Of a stretch of 64,000 nt of DNA, positions 54,893-63,839 are shown one piece after another. The number at the start of each line of letters is the position of its first letter. Position 1 is the first letter of the stretch. The DNA is from an uncultured Tateyamaria sp. (GTDB taxonomy: Bacteria; Pseudomonadota; Alphaproteobacteria; Rhodobacterales; Rhodobacteraceae), in NCBI GenBank assembly GCA_905480645.1, contig CAJQRC010000003.1, forward strand, positions 62,001 through 126,000, given 5' to 3'. Position numbers and translations under genes: made by a program. The notes under the pieces were generated by a model. It did not search any database. It worked only from the letters and a program-made list of their open reading frames with translations, and had not been told where the DNA came from.

Positions 54893-57654
54893 TGCCCGAG
54901 CCGATCTAGCAAAGCAGGTACGTGGACCTGATCACTTTTGTAGTTACCCGTAAGTACATGCATCACTAGATTGATCCCGAAGCGATATGCCAGTTCGCGT
55001 TGTCGTTCGCCGCCAAAACCTACCCCAACAGGAAGCATTGGTTGTCCTGTTTTAGTTATTGCCCAGGCAGAGGCCCAATCGTTGCCACCAATGACGATAG
55101 GCGTTACCCCATCATTGAGCTTACGGAACGGCATTCCCTCTGCTTGCTTGGAGTCTGGTAGTGCTGCTTCTACCCAAAGTTCTCGACCCGAATGGCGGCC
55201 GGGGAAATCCTGCAAAAGATAAAAAGTACGCGTTAAAATATGATCTTGTGGCACAGGCTCTAAAGCAGGAATATTAAGCGCTTTAGCCAAATCACGAAGC
55301 TTTCGTCCATTTGCGCTGTTGTTGGTAAAACTGGATACATCTGCATCACGGGTGTCAAAAAGAATTAACCCGCCAGACTTGAGATAGTCGTTCAGCTTGG
55401 TATATGCATCCTGTGATGGACGAGGCTGATCTGGACTGATGGGCCAATAAAGCAGCGGAAAAAATGCTAACTCATCTGTTTCAAGGTTTACACCAACGGG
55501 ATCACTTGGTTCCACGGACGTTCGAAAAAATAACGCGTTTGAGAGACCGCGTAGTCCTGCTTGCGCAATTTCGTCCACTTGCTGGTTGTTGGTTATTACA
55601 TGTGCTAATACTACTTCGGAAGCGGCACCAGCAATCTTTGTGTTACCTTGTTGAGCATTTGCTTGCGACGTTGAAATTGTCAGAAGAAACATTGTGCCTG
55701 CAACCACTGCTTGAGTGGCTCTGAGGTTACCAGTCAAGCGACCGGAAAGAGCAAGCGAAGAAATCACATCCAAGCAGAGTAGTGCAATAGATGCAGCCAA
55801 CAGATATCCACTTAAAGGTTGTTCTGTGGTAAAAGCTAATATTGAAATTGGTATATGGGATGGCCAAGAACTTGGTTTGATTTCAGAATTGACCGTAAGT
55901 ACATTACGCGAAAAGCTGTTGTTGCCAGATGTATATACCCCTGGCAACAGCGATGGGCTTGCTGGCAACGTTGTGAGTTCAGATCCTGGCACGCCTGACA
56001 TTGAGGTAGCATCTTTTAGACGGCCGAAGCCATCCATCACAATTTGTGGTGTCCAAATTGTCCCTTCCAAGCTAGTGGTTGGGAAGTCGAGACTTGTGGT
56101 TGAACTTGATAGCCGATCTAACATTTCGACGAACAAACCTGAGAGTGGAAGAGAGGACCATTCCGCGTTTGCAGTTACGTGAAAAAAGACGATTTGTCCT
56201 CGACCACTGTGTTTTCTAGTTACTAGTGGAGTGCCATCGCTCAGTTCTGCGATTACTCGCTCAGCAAGGGTTGGATCAGGCTGTGCCATTACTTGGACTG
56301 TGACATCCACATCACCAGATAATGGCAAGCCAAAAAATGGAGAATCCTTCTTGAAGGGCGCAAGCGTTTTTGGTGCTCCCCAACTCATTGCTCCCCCAAC
56401 GCTACGTCCTCCAGACCGCAATCTTACTGGCATGAGAGGATCTTCTGTTTCTCGACTAATTGAGCTTGCGGCTATTTTTGGCCCAGCAAAACGTAATAAA
56501 AGACCACCGTTTTGAATCCATTTAGAAATTGCGTTGGCTTCTTCTTCCACCAACTTTGCTACGTCCGCTAGAACGATAATATCGGGATTAGCGGGAATGA
56601 CGTCCGAGATTGAACCATGCAGTAAATCAACTGTTGGAGCGAGTGCTCGCTCTAGATAATGCAAAGGAGATAGTAGCTCGAGGCCTTCGCGTCCATCACG
56701 GTTAGAAATCAATGCGATTTCGCGACGGCGGAGGCTGTCGCTTACCAGGGTTACTGCGCCGGCAGAGCGGACTGCTTGAATTTCAAAGCGCGTAATTCTG
56801 GCACGCATCTCCGCAGGTAGGGTTAAAGACGCTTGAGCTACGGTATCGCCAGAGGCAAAGATTGCCTGTTCAATCCCAAGCGTAACTGCATTTCCTATAG
56901 GATCACGACCTTGAACAAGAATATTTATAGCGCGTTCTTGTCCTGATAAAGACCGCATAGCAGTTATTTCAATTGCGCCATCATTATAAACTGCGGGGGT
57001 GAGTGCGAGTACTTCTGCATTTGTTTCTACTACCCGCACTGGGCCATGAGTCTCAAGCGCATTTAACATTGGTAATTTAGAGTTGTAATAGAGACCATCG
57101 CTAAACCAAACAGTCTCAAAGTCTCCTGCAGGCAATTTGACTACTGCTGTTGCGAGGCTATCGGGCTGCCAAGGTGTTGGATAGAGCTTTGCCAAGCTTT
57201 TTATAAGAGTATTGGCAGCTTGAAAAATTGGTGGTTCAGGCAACGTCAATTGAAAAATAGCAACCTCACGGCTCGCAGAGCCTGCACGCTTTAGTTCAGC
57301 TTCAACGGCTTTTATTTGGCTTTGCCACTGATCAGCCCCCCCCCAACTTCCATCTAAGACAACAAGTAAAGGACTTTTGTTATTACTTGTATTACTGTTG
57401 GAATTTAGAACAGGGCCAGCCAGGCCAATTATTATTGCACCTATGGCCAGTATTCGTAGCAAAAGTAGCCACCAAGGCGTTTGATCAGATACTGCTTCTT
57501 TATCTTTTAGGCCGAGTAAAAGGATAACACCGGGAAATCGTTGACGGATTGGACTTGGCGGTACAGCACGTAAAATATACCATAAAATTGGTAGACTTAT
57601 CAGTGCTACCAGTAGCCAAGGACTGGTAAAACCTAAAGTGCCAAGACTGCTCAT
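54889..57654 (-). CDS. DUF4159 protein with BatA-like N-terminus
   Basis: The 921-residue protein begins with an Aerotolerance/BatA N-terminal domain (LGFTSPWLLVALISLPILWYILRAVPPSP, then TPWWLLLLRILAIGAIIIGLAGPVL). It continues with a VWA-like domain (SPLLVVLDGSWGGADQWQSQIKA), a middle region with GATase-like features, and another helix near residue 660. The final 200 residues are the DUF4159 domain (ALFFRTSVEPSDP, ELAFFPLLYWPISPDQPRPSQDAY, LKSGGLILFDTRDADVSS, FYLLQDFPGRHSGRELWVE, INLVMHVLTGNYKSDQVHVPALLDRLGQ). It overlaps both neighbours by four bases. Confidence 0.9.
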   Translation of the reverse strand: MSSLGTLGFTSPWLLVALISLPILWYILRAVPPSPIRQRFPGVILLLGLKDKEAVSDQTPWWLLLLRILAIGAIIIGLAGPVLNSNSNTSNNKSPLLVVLDGSWGGADQWQSQIKAVEAELKRAGSASREVAIFQLTLPEPPIFQAANTLIKSLAKLYPTPWQPDSLATAVVKLPAGDFETVWFSDGLYYNSKLPMLNALETHGPVRVVETNAEVLALTPAVYNDGAIEITAMRSLSGQERAINILVQGRDPIGNAVTLGIEQAIFASGDTVAQASLTLPAEMRARITRFEIQAVRSAGAVTLVSDSLRRREIALISNRDGREGLELLSPLHYLERALAPTVDLLHGSISDVIPANPDIIVLADVAKLVEEEANAISKWIQNGGLLLRFAGPKIAASSISRETEDPLMPVRLRSGGRSVGGAMSWGAPKTLAPFKKDSPFFGLPLSGDVDVTVQVMAQPDPTLAERVIAELSDGTPLVTRKHSGRGQIVFFHVTANAEWSSLPLSGLFVEMLDRLSSSTTSLDFPTTSLEGTIWTPQIVMDGFGRLKDATSMSGVPGSELTTLPASPSLLPGVYTSGNNSFSRNVLTVNSEIKPSSWPSHIPISILAFTTEQPLSGYLLAASIALLCLDVISSLALSGRLTGNLRATQAVVAGTMFLLTISTSQANAQQGNTKIAGAASEVVLAHVITNNQQVDEIAQAGLRGLSNALFFRTSVEPSDPVGVNLETDELAFFPLLYWPISPDQPRPSQDAYTKLNDYLKSGGLILFDTRDADVSSFTNNSANGRKLRDLAKALNIPALEPVPQDHILTRTFYLLQDFPGRHSGRELWVEAALPDSKQAEGMPFRKLNDGVTPIVIGGNDWASAWAITKTGQPMLPVGVGFGGERQRELAYRFGINLVMHVLTGNYKSDQVHVPALLDRLGQ

Positions 57655-58532
57655 GCGCTGCCCCTCCCGCCATCAATAGCGCGCCACAACCATAACAAAC
57701 CTGATTGTGTGGACGAGTTGGTATGATGCAGTCCGTATTGCCACCCCGCAACCGAGCAAAGCTGTTTGAGTTCATCTTTACGTTTAGCTAATCGCTCTAG
57801 GTAATATTCTTTAAGGCCAGAGGCTTTTAAAGTTTCGTGTTCAAAAGTACCACCAACGCTTTGAAAGATTGCTCGGCCCCGAAATGGAAAAGCCTCTTCT
57901 ATTGGGTCAAGCACGTGATAGAGAATACCTCGGACACCTCGATCGGCTGCTTTGGTAAGTGTTGTGCGTATATTATCAATTTCACCCATGAAATCTGATA
58001 CATAAACTGCTTTTGCGTGAGGAATCATGGCGTGATGCTCAGGGACAGTATAATCTTCACTTTTGTCTTCTAATAATATTTCGGCCAGACGTGAGATTTG
58101 CGCGCTGCCCGCGCGCGGCGGAAGTTGTGTTCCTGCTAAGCCAACACGCTCACCGCCTCTAACCAATAGAATAGAAAGGGCCAAACCAAACAAGCGAGCA
58201 CGATCTGCTTTGGTGGCTAATTCGGAATTGGAGGCAAAGCGCATAGAGGCACCTCGGTCAATCCAAATCATCACAGATTGTGCGATCTGCCATTCGCGCT
58301 CTCTCACAAATTGAACATCACCCATGGCGCTTCGCCGATGATCAATCATACGAAGGCTATCACCAACCTGAATAGGTCGGTATTGCCAAAAATCGTCCCC
58401 AATACCAGCACGACGTCGACCGTGATTACCACTTAAAACGGCGGTTGCAAGATGTTCAGCTTGGGCAAGCAATGCTGGTAGTGTAGCAGAATCTCTCTCT
58501 GCTTTCTCACGTAGGGAGAGTGAGGTCATCAC
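57651..58532 (-). CDS. DUF58 domain-containing protein
   Basis: A 293-residue protein of the DUF58 family. The domain hallmark is HGRRRAGIGDDFWQYRPIQVGDSLRMIDHRRSAMGDVQFVREREWQIAQSVMIWIDRGASMRFAS, containing the W-x-Y-R-P/G-D-x3-D core and the start of a VWA metal site (DRGASM). DUF58 proteins are partners of MoxR ATPases. The gene overlaps both moxR upstream and the DUF4159 gene downstream by four bases, so the cluster is transcribed and translated as a unit. Confidence 0.9.
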   Translation of the reverse strand: MMTSLSLREKAERDSATLPALLAQAEHLATAVLSGNHGRRRAGIGDDFWQYRPIQVGDSLRMIDHRRSAMGDVQFVREREWQIAQSVMIWIDRGASMRFASNSELATKADRARLFGLALSILLVRGGERVGLAGTQLPPRAGSAQISRLAEILLEDKSEDYTVPEHHAMIPHAKAVYVSDFMGEIDNIRTTLTKAADRGVRGILYHVLDPIEEAFPFRGRAIFQSVGGTFEHETLKASGLKEYYLERLAKRKDELKQLCSVAGWQYGLHHTNSSTQSGLLWLWRAIDGGRGSA

Positions 58533-59536
58533 GCAGTTGTCTCTCGATGACCAAAACTGGCTACGGTCTCATCAATTAGATCTGATAGCGTATCACCACG
58601 TGCCCTAGCAGAAAAGTTAAGTGCCATTCGATGGCTTAGCACTGGTTGTGCCATATTGATAACGTCTTCTATGGATGGTGCTAACCGGCCTTGTAACAAA
58701 GCACGAGCACGCACCGCTAGCATAAGTGCTTGAGCAGCTCGTGGGCCTGGCCCCCAAGCTACTTTTTCGCGCACTTCCTCAGTGGCATTGGGATCACTGG
58801 GACGAAATGCCCTTACTAGATCAAGGATTGTTTCCACTACGCTGTCACCGACAGGCATTCTACGCAGTAAAGTTTGCGCAGCAAGTAATTGGTCACAGGA
58901 AAAAACCTGAACTGAAGCGTCATCCTTAACGCCAGTCGTTGCAAGTAAAATATCCCGTTCAGTAGCTCGATCCGGATAAAATATATCAATCTTAACGAGA
59001 AAACGATCGAGCTGCGCTTCTGGTAAGGGATAGGTACCCTCTTGCTCAATAGGGTTTTGGGTAGCCAGTACGTGAAAAGGCAACCCAAGAGACCGATCTT
59101 CCCCAGCAACGGTTACAGTTTTTTCCTGCATCGCTTGTAATAATGCAGACTGTGTTCGCGGTGAGGCACGGTTGATTTCATCCGCCATCAGTAATTGACA
59201 AAAAACTGGGCCGGGAACGAAACGGAAAGCGCGAGTGCCGTCTTCGGCGGTGTCCAAAATCTCAGAACCAAGAATATCTGCAGGCATTAAATCGGGTGTA
59301 AATTGAATGCGGTTTCCATTTAGCCCCATAACGGTGCTAAGTGTCTCCACTAATCGGGTTTTCCCCAAACCAGGCAACCCAATCAATAGCCCGTGCCCAC
59401 CACATAAAAGTGCTGTCAGTGCAAGGTCGACAACCCTTTCTTGGCCTATAAATCGACGGGTAATGGAGGCTTTTGCTTCAGTAATTTTGGCCTCAAGTAA
59501 CTCGATTTCGGTCACAAGATTTTCTGTGTTAGTCAT
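58529..59536 (-). CDS. moxR: MoxR-family AAA+ ATPase
   Basis: MoxR ATPases act as chaperones that activate VWA-domain partners. The 335-residue product has Walker A LLIGLPGLGKTRLVETL, Walker B with LLMADEINRASPRTQSALLQAMQE, the sensor segment LATQNPIEQEGTYPLPEAQLDRFL, and the C-terminal lid with WGPGPRAAQALMLAVRARAL. The start at 59536 (MTNTENLVTEIELLEAKI) is used; an open frame extends to 59773 but would cover the divergent DUF1285 gene. First gene of the cluster. Confidence 0.92.
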   Translation of the reverse strand: MTNTENLVTEIELLEAKITEAKASITRRFIGQERVVDLALTALLCGGHGLLIGLPGLGKTRLVETLSTVMGLNGNRIQFTPDLMPADILGSEILDTAEDGTRAFRFVPGPVFCQLLMADEINRASPRTQSALLQAMQEKTVTVAGEDRSLGLPFHVLATQNPIEQEGTYPLPEAQLDRFLVKIDIFYPDRATERDILLATTGVKDDASVQVFSCDQLLAAQTLLRRMPVGDSVVETILDLVRAFRPSDPNATEEVREKVAWGPGPRAAQALMLAVRARALLQGRLAPSIEDVINMAQPVLSHRMALNFSARARGDTLSDLIDETVASFGHRETTA

Positions 59537-59592
59537 GACATCTCTTTCATCAATGATATATGTCTGTAGATAACCTATATCTTCAGTACGGA

Positions 59593-60180
59593 ATGGCAAA
59601 ACATATGAGTAAACAAAAAACCGTGATACCGGATGCAGAAGGTCTTGTGGCTTCAATAAATGCAACAAAATCCCGCGGTTTTCCGCCTGTAAATTTGTGG
59701 AACCCGCCGTTTTGTGGTGATTTGGACATGCGCATAGCAAGAGATGGAACTTGGTTTTATCAGGGTACACCAATTGGTCGACCAGGGTTAGTCAAACTGT
59801 TTTCTTCTGTTATAAAAAGAGAAAAGGGAAAATATTTTCTCGTAACTCCCGTTGAAAAAGTTGGAATTACTGTAGATGATGTTCCTTTCGTTGCTACAGA
59901 TTTTGACGTATTGAAAGAAGATGAAGTACAAGTCTTGCACTTCATCACTAATGTCGGAGACTGTGTATCTGCAAGCCCAGATTATCCTATTAGAGTTGAA
60001 CGTCACCCTGTTAGTGGTGAGCCTTCACCATACATCTTAATTCGTGCAAATCTTGAAGCCCTTATTGATCGTAAAAGCTTTTATCGCTTGGTTGATCTTG
60101 GTGTGCATCATGAAGACTGGTTTGGTGTGTGGTCAAGTGGACATTTTTTCGGCATCATCCCATCTGTTGAATTGGTCTAA
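59593..60180 (+). CDS. DUF1285 domain-containing protein
   Basis: The predicted product has about 195 residues, with the start at 59593 or 59605 undecided because neither has a clear Shine-Dalgarno. The whole DUF1285 block is visible: NLWNPPFCGDLDMRIARDGTWFYQGTPIGRPGLVKLFSSVIKRE, FLVTPVEKVGITVDDVPFVA, NVGDCVSASPDYPIRVE, and LIDRKSFYRLVDLGVHHEDWFGVWSSGHFFGIIP. The function is unknown. It is divergent from the moxR cluster, an arrangement that is conserved in Rhodobacterales and suggests a shared role. Confidence 0.87.
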   Translation: MAKHMSKQKTVIPDAEGLVASINATKSRGFPPVNLWNPPFCGDLDMRIARDGTWFYQGTPIGRPGLVKLFSSVIKREKGKYFLVTPVEKVGITVDDVPFVATDFDVLKEDEVQVLHFITNVGDCVSASPDYPIRVERHPVSGEPSPYILIRANLEALIDRKSFYRLVDLGVHHEDWFGVWSSGHFFGIIPSVELV

Positions 60181-60403
60181 CGATTATTCGGTCAGCTTTC
60201 TTACATCGTGTTTCACGATAGTCTCTTCTTCTGGCTCGGCATTTGTTTAAGTTATAAATGTCGTTGGATTAAATAATTATTGTCTTATAATTGAGATCAT
60301 CACTTAGATTTTGTTCATTCAATTCATATTGAGACTTATTCGATAATACTATTGATTTCTAAACTCAGTTGGAATTTTAAGAACTCTACGGAGAGAATCT
60401 TTG

Positions 60404-63199
60404 TTAATGTGCTTCTGCCCAATTTTGTCCGCAACCTGAATCCACCGTCAATTTAACTTCAAGTCTCACAATTGGATCAGTAGCACTTTCCATTACATCT
60501 TTAGCGATTCTAGTCAGATCGTCTGCCGAGTTTTTTTCAACTTCGAACAGTAGTTCATCGTGGACTTGCAGCAGCATTTTTGCTGGTAAATGTTCAATGG
60601 CTTTAGGCATCCGTATCATTGCACGGCGGATTATATCTGCAGCCGTTCCCTGTATAGGGGCGTTGATGGCCGCTCGAGCGGCAAATCCTGCCCTTGGCCC
60701 CTTTGTAGCAATTTCAGGCGTATGAATGCGTCGCCCAAAGAGAGTTTCGACATAGCCGTTTTTTTTGGCAAAGGCTTTTGTTTCGTCCATGTAGGTTTGA
60801 ATGCCTGGAAATCTTTCAAAGTATCGATCTATGAACCTCTGTGCCTCAGCCCTTGGAATGCGTAAATTACGGGCAAGGCCAAACCCGGAAATACCATAGA
60901 TCACTCCGAAGTTGATTGCTTTAGCCTGTCGGCGCACATCAGCGGTCATTTTGTCCAGCGGCACTTCAAACATTTCTGATGCTGTCATGGCATGAATATC
61001 CAACCCATCAGAAAAAGCTTGTTTTAGTGATGAAATGTTGGCGATATTTGCCAAAATGCGTAATTCTATTTGTGAGTAGTCCAGTGCAACTAAGGTTTTG
61101 CCCTCTTCGGCAACGAAGGCTTCTCGGATGCGTCGTCCTTCTTCAGTTCGAATTGGTATGTTTTGTAGATTTGGTTCCGTCGAAGCCAACCTCCCAGTAG
61201 AGGCGCCTGCAATAGAATATGAGGTGTGAACGCGGCCTGTGCTCAAATTGATATGTTCTTGAAGTGCATCTGTATAAGTTGATTTTAATTTGGAAAGTTG
61301 TCGCCAATCTAAAACGCAGGCTGGTAATTTATGCTCAGTTGCGAGATCTTCAAGAACATCAGCGCCGGTTGCATATTTGCCATTTTTACCTTTTTTGCCA
61401 CCTTCGAGGTTCATCTCATCAAACAAGATTTCACCTACTTGTGCTGGAGATCCAACATTAAACTTACGGCCAACCATAGCATAAATCTCACTCTCAAGCA
61501 TGGCCATTTTTTGTGCAAAAGAATTTGACATACGCGATAACGTATCACGATCCACCTTAATGCCAGTTCGCTCCATATTGGCCAGAACGGAAACCATTGG
61601 TCGTTCTAGAGTTTCATAAACACGTGTAACATGAGTGCGGTGCAACCGAGGCTTGAAATGCTGCCAAAGACGCAAAGTTATATCCGCGTCTTCAGCAGCG
61701 TATTTTACAGCATCTACTATTGCGACCTTATCAAATGTTTTGGCTGTTTTCCCTGATCCAAGTAGTGGTTTGATCGGAATGGGCGTATGTCCTAGGTATC
61801 GTTGTGATAAGAAGTCCATACTGTGATTATGTAAACCAGCATGCATCGCATAGGACATTAACATAGTATCATCGATTGGGTTAACGTTTATACCGATCTG
61901 CGCAAAGATCTTTTTGTCATATTTCATGTTCTGACCAATTTTCAGAATGCTGTTATCCTCCAGTATTGGAGCCAACATTTTCAGCGCTGTTTCAATTGGC
62001 ATCTGTTCTTCGGCTAATTTATCAGAGCCAAAAAGGTCTTCCCCACCTATCTTGTGTGTAAGTGGAATATAGCAGGCGTGACCTGGTTCGACGGCCAACG
62101 AAATGCCTACTAGCTGGGCAGTCATTTCATTAAGGCCGGTGGTTTCAGTATCTACCGCAACCCAACCGCGGTCATAAATTGTATTGATCCAGGTTTGTAG
62201 AGCTTCGGCATTGCTGACTTGGTCATAACGCGAGCTTTCAAAGCTTGGAGTATCAATTGTTTCATTGTTAGTAATGGGCGTAATGTCTTTAATCTCTGGT
62301 GCATCGACACCAAGATTTTCGGCAATCCGCTTTGTGAGGGTGCGCAATTCCATTTTGACGAGGAAAGGCATTAACTTTTCTGGTACTGGATCGTGGACTT
62401 CGAGGTCGTCGATTGTAAAGTCTAGAGGTGTATTTTCATCAAGTTGGACCAATTTGCGGCTTAAGCGTATTTGATCAACATTATTTAACAAAGCCTCACG
62501 GCGTTTGGGTTGTTTGATTTCATCAGCACGGGCCAGCAGAGTATCCAAATCACCATATTCATTAATTAGGAGAGCAGCGGTTTTTATGCCAATACCGGGC
62601 GCCCCTGGAATATTATCAACGCTATCACCTGCCAGCGCCTGAACATCAACCACTTGTTCGGGGTATACGCCAAATTTATCATGAACACCTTCCCGATCAA
62701 TACGACGGTTTTTCATGGCATCAAGCATTTCCACACCACCACCAACAAGTTGCATTAAATCTTTGTCAGAGCTTATGATAGTCACGCGACCACCTGCAGC
62801 ACGAGCTTGCACTGAGAGCGTAGCAATTATGTCATCTGCTTCAAAGCCTTCTTTTTCTTCGCAAGCTATATTAAATGCTTCGGTAGCTTGACGGGTCAGT
62901 GGTATTTGCGGACGTAAATCCTCAGGCATTGCTTCTCTGTTGGCCTTATATAGATTGTATATGTCATTACGAAATGTATGGCTGCCTTTGTCAAAGATCA
63001 CTGCAACATGTGTTGGCGCGTCGGGACCATTGTTTTCCTCAACATAGCGTTGAAGCATGTTGCAAAAGCCGCTCACCGCACCGATAGGTAGGCCATCTGA
63101 TTTCCTTGTTAGAGGTGGCAGGGCATGGTAGGCGCGAAAAATAAAAGCTGATCCATCAATCAGATGCAAATGGCACCCTTTACCAAACTGTAGTGCCAT
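60404..63199 (-). CDS. polA: DNA polymerase I
   Basis: The 931-residue enzyme has the 5'-nuclease domain (HLIDGSAFIFRAYHALPPL, VIFDKGSHTFRND, ALAGDSVDNIPGAPGIGIKTAA), a 3'-5' exonuclease domain with its catalytic acids intact (VAVDTETTGLNEM, IGQNMKYDK, YAAEDADITL), and the polymerase domain with DYSQIELRILANIA, RRQAKAINFGVIYGISGFGL and LLQVHDELLFEVE. Proofreading is therefore expected, in contrast to some PolA proteins. The start at 63199 has GGAGGAG upstream; a GTG further up is in frame but lies in the RBS. The zinc-finger gene lies upstream on the same strand. Confidence 0.96.
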   Translation of the reverse strand: MALQFGKGCHLHLIDGSAFIFRAYHALPPLTRKSDGLPIGAVSGFCNMLQRYVEENNGPDAPTHVAVIFDKGSHTFRNDIYNLYKANREAMPEDLRPQIPLTRQATEAFNIACEEKEGFEADDIIATLSVQARAAGGRVTIISSDKDLMQLVGGGVEMLDAMKNRRIDREGVHDKFGVYPEQVVDVQALAGDSVDNIPGAPGIGIKTAALLINEYGDLDTLLARADEIKQPKRREALLNNVDQIRLSRKLVQLDENTPLDFTIDDLEVHDPVPEKLMPFLVKMELRTLTKRIAENLGVDAPEIKDITPITNNETIDTPSFESSRYDQVSNAEALQTWINTIYDRGWVAVDTETTGLNEMTAQLVGISLAVEPGHACYIPLTHKIGGEDLFGSDKLAEEQMPIETALKMLAPILEDNSILKIGQNMKYDKKIFAQIGINVNPIDDTMLMSYAMHAGLHNHSMDFLSQRYLGHTPIPIKPLLGSGKTAKTFDKVAIVDAVKYAAEDADITLRLWQHFKPRLHRTHVTRVYETLERPMVSVLANMERTGIKVDRDTLSRMSNSFAQKMAMLESEIYAMVGRKFNVGSPAQVGEILFDEMNLEGGKKGKNGKYATGADVLEDLATEHKLPACVLDWRQLSKLKSTYTDALQEHINLSTGRVHTSYSIAGASTGRLASTEPNLQNIPIRTEEGRRIREAFVAEEGKTLVALDYSQIELRILANIANISSLKQAFSDGLDIHAMTASEMFEVPLDKMTADVRRQAKAINFGVIYGISGFGLARNLRIPRAEAQRFIDRYFERFPGIQTYMDETKAFAKKNGYVETLFGRRIHTPEIATKGPRAGFAARAAINAPIQGTAADIIRRAMIRMPKAIEHLPAKMLLQVHDELLFEVEKNSADDLTRIAKDVMESATDPIVRLEVKLTVDSGCGQNWAEAH

Positions 63200-63351
63200 C
63201 TTGCTTTTCTCCTCCACGCTATCGCGCCATTAGGTCGTGAGCGTGGCCAAGAACATATTCACTATAGGTCTGAGAGGCCACGTTTTAATGCCAATGCTTT
63301 GCATGCTTTATAAAGATATGCATTATGGTTATCTGGTCAAGAAAATCTGCT

Positions 63352-63516
63352 TTAACCTTTGTGTACATATTTGCAGTCGCAATACGGGCATGTCACCGAG
63401 CCATTGTCTTCTGGAATTTGCAACCATATGCGTGGGTGGCCCAGTGCACTTTCTCCACCATCACACGCCACACGATGGTTATAAACAATTTTGGTTTCTG
63501 GTGCATCACTGGTCAC
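63352..63516 (-). CDS. Zinc-finger domain-containing protein (zf-CHCC type)
   Basis: A 54-residue protein starts at a GTG with AAGGA upstream. The core is RVACDGGESALGHPRIWLQI, then a C-P-Y-C-D-C motif (VTCPYCDCKYVHKG). The Cys in ACDGG, the His in GHP and the two Cys of CPYC match the four-ligand zinc site of the zf-CHCC family, which is related to subunit NDUFS6 of complex I. In Rhodobacterales this gene is usually found beside polA, as here. The precise function is unknown. Confidence 0.85.
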   Translation of the reverse strand: MTSDAPETKIVYNHRVACDGGESALGHPRIWLQIPEDNGSVTCPYCDCKYVHKG

Positions 63517-63839
63517 GGCTGGCTCGTCCTTGGCTAATCAATTTGAAAACTTATTTGTGTGCTATAGCGTTAGCATAAACAATATCCCAGCCTTTATAGC
63601 TTATACGTTACCGATGACAGTTTTTATATTTATTTAGGATGGTTTATTTAGGTCTGTTTAGTTTGGGTTCTATATATTCTGCTTTTATCCCTCCTCCTAC
63701 ATGGCTCACACGGTGTGGACCTATAGTTTTGATCGTGAGCACATATCTAACAATAGTTGGATAAACGACTTGAAATAATATTTAAATTAGAACAAAAGAT
63801 GAACATATTAAATGCTCATTTATTGAATCTGATATCTCA
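63517..63839. other. Intergenic region before dnaE2
   Basis: About 320 bases containing the dnaE2 control region. A 41-codon plus-strand frame (from an ATG near 63639) ends about 20 bases before the LexA box; it has no recognisable features and I do not call it. Clear -35/-10 elements were not identified. Confidence 0.4.
63790..63804 (+). promoter_or_regulatory. LexA (SOS) box of dnaE2
   Basis: GAACAAAAGATGAAC is GAAC-N7-GAAC, the same alphaproteobacterial SOS form as at imuB. It lies 36 bases before the dnaE2 start. The two boxes share the A-rich spacer, AAAAAGA in imuB and AAAAGAT here. Confidence 0.85.

Noticed and set aside
59537-59773. N-terminal extension of MoxR
   Set aside because: It would overlap the divergent DUF1285 gene and its residues do not resemble MoxR; the ATG at 59536 fits homologues.
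63639-63770. 41-codon plus-strand frame before dnaE2, considered as an imuA remnant
   Set aside because: Its translation shows no RecA-like or ImuA-like motif and no ribosome-binding site.
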